DNA from: Pelecanus crispus
Taxonomy: Eukaryota > Chordata > Aves > Pelecaniformes > Pelecanidae
NCBI RefSeq assembly: GCF_030463565.1
Contig: NC_134649.1
Coordinates: 34,559,044-34,623,043, forward strand
Direction: 5' to 3'
DNA length: 64,000 nt
Positions 1-31,790 of this stretch are shown here, in pieces. Numbering within the stretch: position 1 is the first letter of the stretch; each line of letters opens with the position of its first letter. The translations under genes were made by a program, and so were the position numbers. The notes beneath the pieces were generated by a model. That model saw only the letters and a program-made list of their open reading frames with translations, was not told the DNA's origin and searched no databases.

Positions 1-2635
1 GCAAAGCGCAGGGCTCTGACCCCAGGGCAGTGCTGGCGCAGGGGCCGGGCTGGGGGCAGCTCCGCGTGATGGCACCTCCAGGTGCAGGGCACATCTGGGC
101 AGCCAACCCCCTCTGCCAGGGGACAACATGCTCAGCTTGTCCCCACGTCACCCTCCGCCGCACCTGCTGAGTCCCTCTGCTTGTCCTCTCACCTCGCCGG
201 GACCTCACTCTGCCCATCTGGGGCAAACCCTCCGCTGCTGGTGCCAGGGGACCCGCTCGGGCACCCGCTCCGACGCAACCCCCCGTTGGCTTTCCCAGCT
301 CGTCATGGTGCGAGGCGGAGGAGATGACATCCCCACTCCTGCCAAGACAAACACGGAGCCTTCCAAACACGCGGGGCTTGGCAAGCCCGCGCCTCGGCCA
401 TCGATCACCGAGCCTGCTGTGCTCCAGCCCACGACAGCCCAGCCGGGGAGCGGAGCAGGGGAGAAGCAGCAGGAGGTTTGGGGGGGCTCTCGGCAATGCC
501 GCCCCCCCCCCCCCCCCCCCTTGCTGCTGGCTAAAGGATGGAGTGCCCGGCTTCATCCCCTGCCTGGGACTGGGGACTTGCCCTGGGCTCCTGGTCCCCA
601 CCCACTGCCGCCACGGGGTGCTGAGCAATGCCGAGGGGGTCGTTCTTCAACCCCTCAGCATGCACAGGGTGCCCGGGGTGGGGACAGCTCATCCCCGGGG
701 TGGCTGTGTCGAAGGGTGCCCTGCAGCTGCTGGCTTGGCCCCAGGCGGAAAGTTGGCCAGAGCCACCTCCAGGCTCTTACAATAATAAACCCCGCTCAGG
801 CAAGCATTTGTCACTGGGGCCAGAGCAGCAAGGGCCCAGATATCCCAAACATCTACGGGAAGGAGTGTGGGAGGCAGAGGGCAATCGGGGAGGTCCTCGG
901 GGGGGGCAGGGTCTGTCCTCTCCACAGCATCCTAGGACAGCAGCAGCAGAGCGTGGCATCGCCCAGTCAGCCCTTCCAGAGGGCTCGATTCAGCCTGGAG
1001 GGGCAAATCCTGCTCCTTCCTCACATCCCCTGCAGGGGTTCCTGGGGTGGGAGCTGCTCAGGGTTACGTACGAAGCTGGCGTCTCTGAGAGCTGCAGTGT
1101 GTGGGCAGCTTGGGGGGACTGGGGTTGGAGGCTGCTCTCACAGCAGTGCCAGCCTGAGCCAGGCTGGAAGTGCGTGGCTGGTGCACCGCTGCCTCCATGC
1201 GCCAAGGTGTGCCGTTCTCAGCAGCGAGGAAAGGGAGCAGCTGCCCTGGGGGAAATCCCATGGCCGCTGCTCCCACCTGCCTCCTTTACTGGCCCCCATC
1301 TGCAGGGACATCTGTGGCTGGAGCTCTGCCGGGGGCTGGGGCACCCCCCAGCATGGCTTCCCGCAGTGGGGTAGGAAGAGCAGAGCGCTGGGATGGGTCA
1401 GAGGAGGCCCAGCCCCTCACCCTGCACCCCTCTGCCTCCCCTCCAGCCTTTGCATCCCCCTGCCCTGCACTGCAGCTCCTTCCTCCCCCGGTCCCTGCAT
1501 CCCCCCAGACCCTGCATCCAGCCCCATGCCCCCTTCCCAGGCCCCAGCCGCAGCGTCTCCCAGCCCTGCCCGCGGTGTGGGTGCTTGCCACTGGCCACCG
1601 TGCCCCCAGTGAAGCCCTGGCTTGGCCATTGCTGCCCGCTGCCCGCTCCTGCCCTGCTCTCCGCAGGACGGTGCCGGGCTGCAGGCACCCTGGGGACTTG
1701 GGAGGGCCACCCCGCACTGCCCAGCTGGGTTGGGGGCCACTGGCAGTACAGGGTGGTCGCTCCTGTGAGTCAAATCTCCCTGTCCCCGGCGCAGCAAGGG
1801 GCAGATGCTGCTTCCCAGAGGCTTCCGAGCGAGGAGCAGGGCAGCAGAGGGTTAAGCAGCCGTCTGGCAGGCGGGAAGGGGACCGAGAGGAGGGGGGAGA
1901 CGGAGCGAGTTTGTTTAATAGCTGGAGACAAGCTATGCAGCTGTGCAGGTCGGACGGGCCCTGCAGCCCCCCGACCCCTGCCCCCCCCCCCACCCTGGCC
2001 CTGCCGGGGCACGGCCCCCCTGGGCTGCCCCAGGGCTGGGCAGGCAGGGCACGGGGCTGGCAGCTGGGGAGCGTCAGCAGGGTTATAAAAAGCAGGAATG
2101 CTCCCCCCAGCAGCAGGACACCGAAGGCAATGCCTGCCAGCCCCGCAGGGAAGGCAGCTCTGCCTGGCTGGCTGGCAGCAGGGAGCTGGCACGGAGGGCT
2201 CCTAGCACCCCAGCCCAGGGTGCCGGGGACGCTTTGGTACCGGGACATGACACAAAGGGCTGAGCAGGTCCTAGGGTCCCTGCAGGCTCCCTGGGGTGGG
2301 TGGCAGCGGGTTGGTCCCCAGGCTGGCACAGAAGGGCCACCAAACCCAGTCCAGGCATCTCCCCACTGCTCGGCTGCTGGCATCGCTTGGCTCCCTCCCG
2401 GCATCATCCTCCTCGCCAGGGACACCCACCCGCTGCCTCGTCCTCCCTGGGGACACCCACCCTGGCACCCGCTAGCATCTGCTTCCTGGGGCGGGTGAGG
2501 CAGGGACCCCTGGCCCTGAGGAGGAGGCGTGAGACGGCAGGCAGGCGGGGGACAGATGGCCGGAGTGCGAAGCTGGCACGGGCTGTGCCGAGGCATCCGG
2601 GAGCAGCCTGGGGCCTCTGGCACTGCCACGCAGCA
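1..2635. other. Upstream flank of SEMA3F, no gene recognised
   Basis: This stretch is GC-rich and contains long open frames on both strands, but none reads like a known protein, none has a plausible splice structure, and the translations are low-complexity Pro/Gly/Ser/Ala. A run of about 18 C lies near 503-521. A TATA-like string (ttataaaaag) is at 2082-2091 but has no supported gene after it. In human the next gene upstream of SEMA3F is RBM5; I see no RBM5 exon here, so the window probably starts in intergenic DNA. Confidence 0.6.
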
Positions 2636-2640
2636 GGGCC

Positions 2641-2975
2641 AGGGAGGAGAGGGGATGGGGAGGGAAGGGAGGCGTGGGGACAGGAATGGGAATGGGGACA
2701 GGAACAGCAATGAGGACAAGGGTAGGGATGGGAAAGGGAACTGGAACAGGAAAAGGGATGGGCATAGGGATAGGGATGGGAATGGCGACATGAACAGGCA
2801 TAAGGATGGGAATGGGGGTGGGGACGGGAATAGGGATGGGAATGGGGACAGAACAGGGATGGAGACAAGGATAGGGATGAGAATGGGGACAGAACAGGGA
2901 TGGGGACAAGGATAGGGATGAGAATGGGGGTGGGGATGGGAACAGGAACGGGGATGAGGACAGGATAGGGACCAG
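2641..2975. repeat. Purine-rich minisatellite (GGGAT/GGGACAGG type)
   Basis: About 330 bases on the + strand are almost purely G and A with scattered T. They are built from degenerate six- to twelve-base units such as gggatggggacagg and gggaatggggac. The strand asymmetry (purine on +, pyrimidine on -) is of the kind that can form triplex or G-quadruplex structures. Units are diverged, so the array looks old. It explains the low-complexity open frames seen on both strands here. Confidence 0.85.
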
Positions 2976-4975
2976 ATAGGTGGCAGGTCCCCACCCCAGG
3001 CCTGCAGGCAAGGGTCGGGGAGGAAAAAACCAGCTCACAGGAGCTGGGACAGGCAGGCAGCCGCCCTCAGCTGTGGCGTGAGCTGGGCTGCATCGGGGCT
3101 TCCCATCCCCCGTGCTCAGGGGAGGGCTCGTGGCGAGGGGAAGGGTCCAAGGGTCAATGCATGAACGGGGGATGCAGTGACCCACCCCTCAGAGAGCCTT
3201 GGATGTGTAAAGAGGCTGGGGGCCAATTAAACTCACTGGTTAATTAGGACAGGAAGCCACAGGCTTAAACTGTAGCAGGGAAGAAGGAAGTTACAGGGAA
3301 GGCTGATTTATAACGATGGGGACTTGGGAGAGTTGGGGCCCTAAATGGCTCAGTTTTGGGTTAATGATACACCGGGTGGGGCCAGGACCCTTTCCTTACC
3401 GGCGTGCCAGGGTTCCTGGGGACGGGGAGGGGTTGGGGGGGACCCAGCTGCACGGCCCCGGCTCCTTGGCAGGTCTCCAGGACCCCCGCACTCATTCGGG
3501 GGGGCAGGTCCCAGGAGGGTGGCCTGGGGCAGGGCTGGGCACCCCCTCTCCTGCCTGGTGTCACCCCACTGCAGCTTGAGGGACCACCCGCAGCCCCCCC
3601 AGCACCAGGCAGGTAGCGGTGGGGGGGGCTGACAGCAGCCTACGGCTGCGGCTGCCCCAGTTTAATTTGCTGCCAAATGTGTGTCACCACCCCCAGAATT
3701 GCAACTGGGGGCCGGGAGGCTGCACCAGAGCCCGGTGGCCCGGGGATGTTGTCAGCACGGGGAGGTTGGGTGACCTGCGGAGGTGCCGGCACAGGGGAGA
3801 GGGTGCTCCGAAGCAATGCCAAACTCGCCAGCTGTGAGGAGAGAAAGCGAGACGGGAAATTCAGGACAGCCTTTGTGTTTGGACCAGACCATGAGAGACT
3901 GGGGCTCTGAGGGGAAAATAAAACCTCTCCTTAGAAATTCTTTTATCCCAGGAAGCTCTCGCGTATCGTGTTTCGGGCCATTTGTTTGTACTGCTGACTG
4001 GAGCCATTACAGCCGCACTCTCCGGCACACAGAGTGGCCCGTGACGAGAAGCCGACAACAAGCTCCTCATTTTTAAGAAAAAGCCAGAGGAGAAGCGTGA
4101 AGGTGAAGGACAGAGCCTGCTTATTTTCGAGGAGCCATCCCCGGCAAAGGAGGCAGCAGCGGGGTGCAGAACACAGCAGGGCTGGCAGCAGATACCCCGT
4201 CTGTCTCCCCCCCCAGCCCCAGCGGGTGCCTGGGTGACAAGGTGGTCCTGCCTGGCTGGAGACCCTGCCCCACAAACTGTCCCTTTTCCCTGCAGTGTAA
4301 CTGGGGCGATGGAGGAGCACTGGGACAGAGCAGGGAGCTGCACTCAGGGGAGGAATTGCTCCAGCAGCAAAGTCTGCTTGTGGGTGTCTACTGTTCTCCA
4401 TTCCGTGGCCCTTGCGCCAGGACGGTCCTGGTTCCCCCGTACCCTGCTTCTGCCCAGGGACCCGGGCTCAGAGGCACCAGGACCACCCTGGGGGCGGACG
4501 GCCCAGGACCACTCACCCACACGATGGGTCTAAGAGCAGGGCACCTTCCCCTCCAGCACCTCTTTTTGTGCTTTCTCAGCACCCTTAATGCCTCGTTACC
4601 CCACATGGGAGCAGCGTAGCAGAAGGAGAGGTGGCAAACCTGTGGATGGCACCTCTGAGGCCAAGGGGGAAGGTCTTGCTAGGGCGGGGGTCATGGGGCC
4701 AAGTTCCATGGTGCTTGCAGGGGGGGTTTTACCCTCAGGTGGGGGCCTGAACCGCACCGCTGTGCAGGTGTTGGGGCCAGAGAGCAGCTCCTGCCCTTGC
4801 AAGCAGCACCACAGAGGCCCTTGGCCTGGCGGGAGCAGAGCAGGGGAGCTAAGGCGTGTGCCTGGCAGCTGAAGGGCTCCAAGGTGCCCAGCTCGGGGCA
4901 GGAAGGACCAGGGCAGAGCTACAGGGCTCAGCTGCACTGCACCGGCACCTGCCAGTCACCGCCTGGGAGGGAAGC
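2976..4975. other. Non-coding flank with two A/T-richer islets
   Basis: No gene is recognised. Two islets stand out against the GC-rich background. One is at about 3220-3310, with ccaattaaac and ttaattagg. The other is at about 3835-4095, which reads as ordinary-complexity unique sequence with few CpGs. Either could be a conserved non-coding element upstream of SEMA3F, but this is judged from composition only. Confidence 0.4.
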
Positions 4976-5004
4976 ATGCTGTGGCGTGCAGGGGGAATGG
5001 TGCT

Positions 5005-5262
5005 GGGCAGGGATCGCCCAGGGGTGTGGGTGGCAGGTCTTGGGGCAGGGGTATGCAGGGGGAACGGTGCCGGGGAGGGATATCCCAAGGGGCCAGCAGA
5101 TCCCAGCGCAGAGGGATGCCGGGGGACCGGTGCAGGGCAGGGATCACCCAGGGGCCGGCGGGGCTTGGGGCAGGGGTCCTGGGGAGGGATAGCCCAGGGG
5201 CCAGCAGTTCCTGGGGCAGCGGGACGCCAGGGGCCCGGAGCAGGGCAGGGATCACCTGCCTG
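5005..5262. repeat. Degenerate ~65-bp minisatellite, about four units
   Basis: The block gggatcgcccaggggt recurs in variant form at about 5009, 5076, 5141, 5184 and 5248. Spacing is about 64-67 bases, with one shorter unit of 43. Each unit also carries a ggggcagggg and a ccggtgc-like element. It sits just upstream of the SEMA3F CpG island. Confidence 0.75.
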
Positions 5263-5379
5263 CCCTGGGCCGGGGGTCACGGCGGGGGAACCGGGGTGGG
5301 GGGCGGCAGAAGGAGCGAGGTGGGGCTGGGGGAAGGAGCCCCGCTCCCTGCCCAAGGAGCTGCCGTGTGTGGGAGGCGG

Positions 5380-6130
5380 TTTCTCGCCGGAGCTCTCACA
5401 AAGCCGCCGGCTCGCCCGGGCTCGGCTCCCCGCTGCCTCCCGCCGCCCCGGGCCGCCCCCCGCCGCCCGCCTCGGCAGACAAAGGAGGGACGGCGCGTAT
5501 TTATTCGCTTCCTCCCCGGGGCCGGCGGGAGGGTGGTGGGCGCCGGGGGCCAACCGGGCCGCCCGCGGCCTCGCACGGCGGGGCGCCGCCGGCACGCAGC
5601 AACAAAAGGCCGGAGCCGGAGGTGAGCGGCGGGGGCGGCGGCGGGGCTCGAACCGGCGGCCCCGGTGGGGCGGGGCGGGGCGGGGCGGGGGGGCGGGGCT
5701 ATGCAAACGACGCCCCCCCGCGGCGGGCGCACGGGCCGCGGCGCCCACTCGGGGCCGGGCCCCCGCCCCGCGCCCCGCCCCGCCCCGCCCCGCCCCGCCG
5801 CCGCTCCACGGGCCGGGGCCGCGGCGGCAGTCGCGGCCGCGAGATGGCGGGGGGCCGCGGGTGCCCGGCGCGGCGCTGAGCCCCGCCGCCCTCCACCCCC
5901 CCGCCCCAGCCGCCGCCGCCGGGACCCCCGCAGAGGTAAGGGCGGGGGCGGGCGGCGGAGCGGGGGCCCGGCGGGGGAGGCGCCCCGAGGAAACTTTCCG
6001 CCGCTCGAACTCGTGCGTGTCCGTGTCCCCCCCCACCCCGGCCCCCCGGCCCCCGCCGCAACTTGCCGGTGAAGCGGGCAGGTGGGGCGGGGAGCGGGGG
6101 GCCGGTGCCTGCGGGCCGGTGCTGGGACCC
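5380..6130 (+). promoter_or_regulatory. SEMA3F: CpG island, probable SEMA3F promoter and 5' non-coding exon
   Basis: This is a dense CpG island with many Sp1-type GC boxes. They lie in a G-rich array at about 5666-5698 and a C-rich array at about 5757-5803. An octamer-like atgcaaac at 5701-5708 lies between the two arrays. Good splice donors occur at 5621 (gaggtgagc) and 5936 (gaggtaagg). The latter would pair naturally with the acceptor ending at 9033, just before the coding start, giving a non-coding first exon that ends at 5935. The island and both splice sites are visible; transcription start and exon 1 boundaries are inferred, consistent with human SEMA3F having a non-coding first exon. 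Confidence 0.6.
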
Positions 6131-9033
6131 CTGCCCCGAGCTGGCAGCGACACCGGGTGCTTTGCAGCAGCACCCGCGCCTCGCAGGGGGGCAATACCGG
6201 GGTGCGGGGCTCTCTGCCGGCACCCCTCCCTGCCGGTCCCCCCGCCCCCGGGAGCCCGCGGCCGGGCAGGCGCGCCCCGGTCCCGCTCGGGGCGGGGGGA
6301 CGGACCCGGGGGGAGCGGTGCAGGCAGGGACGGAGGCTGGCAGGGAGCTCCCGGGGCGGGGAGGGCTGCGGCAGGGCTCGGCGGAGGCTGGGCGCCCCAG
6401 GAGGGGGTGCTGGGGGTGGGGGGGAACACAGCAGAGACCCCCCCAGTACCGTGGAGCGGGTGGCGTGGGGCAGCTCTGCTGGGACCCCCCGCCCCGGTGG
6501 GACCCCGAGCCCCGGGGGGGCCGGGGAGCAGGGGACAGAGGGCTCTCCCCGGGGACAGGCCAGCCATGCCGGAGGGCCAGCGCCGCAAAGTTGTGCAAAG
6601 TTATTCCCCGGGTGCGAGGGGCCGCGGCGGACGATCAGCGTTATTATTTTATTTTATTTCTTTTTTTTTTTTTCCCCTTCCCGCCAGCGGCATCGCGCCT
6701 TCGGGCGCCGTGGCCGAGAGGTGGGGCAGGCTCCCCTCCCGCTGCCCATCCTGCCTGTATTTCTTTTCCCTCCCGAAATGTTGCCTGCTCGCTAGGCTCG
6801 CTCCTGAGGCCACTGGGACCAGGCGTGCTGGCAGCCCTACCTCCGAGCCCCCCCGAGGCACCCCCTCCACCCCGGGGTCTCAGCCCCCCAAAGGAGTCCC
6901 TGTTCCAGCCGAGAAAACCTTTCCCTAATTGCTTCGGCTCGGCTGCGCTCGGTTGACCGGCCCGGGGAGGGGGGATAAAGCCGAGCGGGATTTTGGTCTT
7001 CCTGTGGCGGCACCAGCAATGGCCAAACTTTAATTGCCAAAAAAAAAAAAAAAGAAAAAAACCCCAACCCCAGCCAGCCCGGGTGCTGGAGGGGAGGAAC
7101 GTGGCCGCTCTCCCCTGGAGTTTCCAGTTTCCCCGGAGCGCAGACGACCCTGGAAATAGAGATTTCCCGGCCAAGGTGCGCTCCAATGGGCCATTTCCCC
7201 TTTTTGCTTCCTTGGAATTTGCCTTTCCCGGCCGGGCCTGTGTGCCCCCCGCTCGCCGCCGGCCCTTTCCCCCCTCCTCGCCCTGCGCTCACTGCGCTCC
7301 CCTCCTCTCCCTCTTTTCCTTTGTTTGCCATCTCGCTCCCTGTCTCTGACGCGTACGCCGCTCCATCCAAATGCAATAGTGGGATTTGCCAGAATTATTT
7401 CCTAAAGCTGCCGGGGAGCGGGGGGGGAGGTTTGGATCGGGGGGGGGGGGTTATTTAACTGCAACCAACTGGAGTTTTGGCTGGCGGAGAAATTGGGGGC
7501 TCAGGCTGTCCCGGCTGGCGCTGATGGGAAGGGCAGAGCCTGGGAACGGGTGGGAGGGGGGGCCAGCCTGGAAGGGGACCGAATGCCAGTACAATGGAGC
7601 AGAGCTGGGTGTGCGCAGGGGGAGAGCAGCAAATCGAAATATTTACTGACTCCAAAGGCAAGAGTGAGAAAAAAAATATTGAGCCCTGGGGAACGGCAGT
7701 GCCGCCGCGCTTCGGGTCTTGCCCCGCTGCTCGAGGAAGCGTGTCGCTGGAGGGGCTGCGGCAGCACCCGCCTGCCGGTGACGGTGCTGCTGCCCTTGTC
7801 CCGCTCGGGGCTCGGGCCGGCGTCGTGGGTGCTGTGCACCCCGGGAGGGGCCAGCCAGACCACCCAGGTGGGCTGCGGGCAGAGCCCTGGCGTGTGGGGT
7901 GCAGGGTTGCCCCCCTTGCAGCTCAGCATCCCTCTCCAGGGGTGCCCCGAAGGGTTCCCGGCTGTCCACTCGGCACCTTCCCGTGTGCCTGTCCCCCGCG
8001 GGGCTGCACGGAGGCAGTTGGCAGAGCTGCGGAGGGTATGTCCCCATGGGGGTGGCGCGGTGGGGACCCCCCGGCGCAGCGTGCCAGCAGGCAGTGCCTG
8101 TCCCCAGCCTTTGGCTGGGCTGGCCGGGCGCTCCCCGGATGCCCAAGCCCCCCCGGGTACCATGGCACATCCCACCCCGGGCGTGCAGCTCCCTGGGGAC
8201 GTGAGGGGCTTTCCACCACGGGCGTCCTCCCAAATCTTGCCCTAAGCCTCCTGGAGCCCCCCGGGAGGGTGCTGCCTCGGGTGGGGGCCTGGGCCCGAGG
8301 GGATGGTCCCTCTTCAGGAGGGGGAGCGGGGCACGCCAGGGTTGGGGTGCGTGTGTGGCTTGCTGGAGGCAGCTTGGCGGACTCTGCTCAGTGCCGGAGC
8401 CCCAGGGAGTCCAGCTGCCTGGCACACAGGCAGGGCTTTTTTTTTTTTTCCTTCTTTTTCTTCCTCTTTTATTTATGAAAAAAAAATTTTTTTTTTTTTT
8501 TTGTACGTTCTTGGAATAATGAAGTCCAGATTTCCTTCATGTTGGAAAGATTTGATCCCGGCTCTGCTCGCTATGGCTTTGCTGGGGGCTGGGAGGAGAG
8601 GTGGAGGGAAGAGGGCTGGCAATGGGACCCCTCTGGGTGCCAGGGTGGGGGGAGCCAGCCTGGCGGGGTGGGGATGCTGCAGGCTGGGGGGGGCGAGGAG
8701 GGATGCTCCTCACCTGGGCAAGGCTCGCCGGCTCGGGTGGAGGAGCGCGCTGCAGCGGTGCTCGCCGCCACGCTCGCCTCGCCCTGCGTGCTCCGCTGGG
8801 CACCCAAGGAGGTGAGGCTGGGCACCCCCCGATTCCTGCCCCCCACCCCCCCGACCTGCGGAGCAGGGTTCGGCTGAGCCCCCCCGCAGGGCTGGCTCCC
8901 AGCCCTCCCCGGAGGATGCTGCGTGCCAGCGGGTGATGAAGAGCGGGATGGGGAGATGTGGGGCTTGTACCCCCCTGGGGGGGTGGTGGGTGCAGCAAAC
9001 TGACGTCCCTCCCCCCTGTGCCCTCCTTGGCAG
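5936..9033 (+). other. SEMA3F: Inferred first intron of SEMA3F (5'UTR intron)
   Basis: The stretch lies between the donor at 5936 and a pyrimidine-tract acceptor (ccttggcag) ending at 9033. The CpG-rich character continues to about 6600. Homopolymer runs lie at 6659-6674 (T), 7040-7063 (A) and 8431-8503 (T, then A, then T). No coding exon is recognised. If SEMA3F starts elsewhere, this is simply upstream flank. Confidence 0.5.
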
Positions 9034-9086
9034 GCTCGGCCCCCCCCGGACTCCCCTCAACCTTGGCGCCCAGGCGCATGCCCACC

Positions 9087-29376
<20,290 letters not shown>

Positions 29377-30310
29377 AACCATCATCAGGGACTTTGCTAG
29401 CACAGTGGTCTATTTTTCCCCCCTTTTAATATTAAAAATATATATAAATAAATATATATATATATACATCCACGCACACACGCACGCAGACACACGTGCT
29501 CCCCCCTCCCATGGGAGACGGTATTTATTTGTAGGTTGTACATAGCCACAGGGGCAATGTGACCCCTGCTTCCCAGCCCCAGGAAGAGCGGGGACCCCCG
29601 AGGCGGCCACAGCCAGCATCACTATCTTCCCCCCCACACCCTGGGACCCCAAGACCCTGGCGTGCAGGGACTGCTGGGCACCGTGGCTGCTGCCTCCCCC
29701 CAGCTGGGGCACGGCACCACACCAGGAGCCAGAGGTGCCGGGATGGGGGCGATGCCCTGGGGAGGGGGACAAACTCCAGCCAGGGGGGGATGAGGCGGGG
29801 GAGAGGTGGCACCGGACAAGGTCTGCCCCCTGCAACCTGGCACGGCCCTTGCAGCTTCATGCCTCAGTTTCCCCACCCAGTTATTGAGGAGCAAGTGCTT
29901 TCCACGGAGAAGCTGCAGACCACCAGGCAAGCCTAGAAGGGGGCTGTGGGGCCAGGGTACTCGGCCCCGTCCCCCACCCTGGAAGCTTGGCGAGGGGGGG
30001 GAGGCAGGATCCTTGAGACAGGACCCAGGTGTCTGGGGTACAGTGGGGGCTCAGCCAGGGTCTTTGGGGTGGAAAGGGAAGGAGAAAGGCTGTGCCAGGG
30101 TAAAACCTTGGGCAGCCACCGGCACTTGCTGGTACCAGCACCCACGGGCGTTTGGGGCACCCAGCCCATCAGCCGCCCTCTCAGGGCACCCTGGCGGGTG
30201 TGGGGAGTTGTAAATAGTTGTACATGGGGAGCACAGGGGCGGCTGGGGCCAAGTAAGTGCCCTCTGCTGCAGCTGGGGGCACCCCCAAATAAACACTGGC
30301 TTTGGGATGG
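29377..30310 (+). terminator. SEMA3F: SEMA3F 3'UTR with AATAAA poly(A) signal
   Basis: The canonical AATAAA is at 30288-30293, followed by a GT-rich stretch (gcgtgtgctctgt) at about 30321-30335, the usual arrangement for cleavage and polyadenylation. The 3'UTR carries an A/T-rich block with (TA)n and a CA-rich piece at about 29427-29500. A MIR-like scrap (tgcctcagtttccccac) lies at about 29861-29877. An earlier aataaa at 29447-29452 in the A/T block could give a short 3'UTR. Confidence 0.75.
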
Positions 30311-30439
30311 ATGCAGGCGCCTGCGTGTGCTCTGTCGGGGATGGGGAGCGGGCAGCCGGGGGCCCCATCACGTAATCCCCTTAACTCTGCCCCTGAGCGC
30401 TGCTGGGGGTGCAGAGGGCTGGGCTGGGGCCAGGCAGGG

Positions 30440-31140
30440 AGTGGGGGGGCCTGGGGGAGCACTGGGAACACCGGGAACCTGGGGGCACTGGGTGCAGGGG
30501 GGGGTGGTCACTGGGCAGGATGGTGGGGCACGGGGAGGTGGCAGCACTGGGCCGTACTGCCTGGGTGTTAGGGAAGGGCTGGGGGCATACGCTGGGCTGG
30601 GCCAGCGGCCAGTACGCTGTGTTACTGGAGGCACTGGGAGCACTCGGAGTCAGTACTGGGGGCACTGGGGGAAGTACTGGAGCACTAGGATTTGGTACTG
30701 GGAGCCGGTACTTGGTGGTACTGGGGGCGCGGGCCAGGGAGGGACTCTACAGGGGGCAGGGGGCAATACTGGGCTGTACTGGAAGCATTTTGGTCCGTAA
30801 GGAGGCAATGGGGGTGGGACTGGGCTCTTCTGGGCAGTCCTGGGAGGCACTGGGGTCAGTGCTGGGATGTCCTGCGCTATATTGTGAGTAGTACTGGGGA
30901 CACTGGAGGTTGGTACTGGACAGCACTGGGAGCACTAGGAGCTCTCAGAATCAGTACTGGGAGCACCAGGAGACGTTCTGGGGCATTAGAATTTGGTACT
31001 GGGAGTATGGGGTGGGGGAGTGGTAACGGGCTGTATAGGGGGCAATGGAGGTGGTACTTGGCTCCTCCGGACAGTCCCAGGATGCACTGGGGTCGGTGCT
31101 GGGAGGTCCTGGTCAATACTGGGGGCAGTACTGGGCACAC
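30440..31140. repeat. Degenerate CACTGGG/TACTGGGGG repeat field
   Basis: The strings tactggggg, cactggga and ggtactgg recur every 10-25 bases between SEMA3F and the tighter array at 31145. A larger unit also appears twice, once around 30660-30860 and once around 30935-31095, sharing ttggtactgggag, gggggcaatgg and tcctccgg/tcttctgg strings. It is a diverged edge of the same minisatellite field. Confidence 0.75.
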
Positions 31141-31144
31141 TGGG

Positions 31145-31790
31145 AGCGGTGCAGGGCTATACTGGGGCGGTGCAGGGCTGTACTGGGGCTGTGCAGGGCT
31201 ATACTGGGGCAGTGCAGGGCTATACTGGGGGCTATGCAGGGCTATACTGGGGCGGTGTAGGGCTATACTGGGGGCTGTGCAGGGCTATATTGGGGCGGTG
31301 CAGGGCTATATTGGGGCTGTGCAGGGCTATACTGGGGGCTGTGCAGGGCTATACTGGGGGGCAGTGCAGGGCTATATTGGAGCGGTGCAGGTCTATACTG
31401 GGGGCAGTGCAGGGCTATACTGGGGCGGTGCAGGGCTATACTGGGGCTGTGCAGGGCTATACTGGGGGCTGTGCAGGGCTATACTGGGGCGGTGCAGGGC
31501 TATACTGGGGGCAGTGCAGGGCAATACTGGGGGCTGTGCAGGGCTATACTGGGGGCTGTGCAGGGCTATACTGGGGGCTGTGCAGGGCAATACTGGGGGC
31601 TGTGCAGGGCTATACTGGGGGCAGTGCAGGGCTATACTGGGGCGGTGCAGGGCTATAGTGGGGGCTGTGCAGGGCTATACTGGGGTGGTGCAGGGCTATA
31701 CTGGGGGCTGTGCAGGGCTATACTGGGGCGGTGCAGGGCACTACTGGGCTGTACTGGGGCAGTGCTGGGCTGTGCGGGGGGCGCTGGGCT
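31145..31790. repeat. ~20-bp minisatellite (tgcagggctatactgggg), about 30 copies
   Basis: The unit gtgcagggctatactggggc is repeated almost perfectly about 30 times. Variation is mainly in the linker (gctgt, gcggt, ggcagt) and in ctatact versus caatact, ctatatt or ctatagt. Low divergence suggests recent turnover and probable length polymorphism. It gives open frames in several phases with repeated Gly-Tyr-Thr-Gly translations, which are not genes. Confidence 0.96.

Noticed and set aside
128-1612. 494-codon open frame in the upstream flank
   Set aside because: Low-complexity GC-driven frame with overlapping open frames on both strands and no recognisable domain; not the 3' end of RBM5.
2082-2091. 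TATA-like string upstream of SEMA3F
   Set aside because: No gene, exon or splice donor follows it, and the CpG island at 5.4-6.1 kb is a much better promoter candidate.
4849-6928. Long Pro/Arg/Gly/Ala-rich frames on both strands over the SEMA3F CpG island
   Set aside because: CpG islands lack stop codons by composition; no domain and no conserved start.
9078-9086. First in-frame ATG as the SEMA3F start
   Set aside because: Weak context (C at -3) and would add three residues not present in human SEMA3F; the next ATG at 9087 has A at -3 and aligns exactly.
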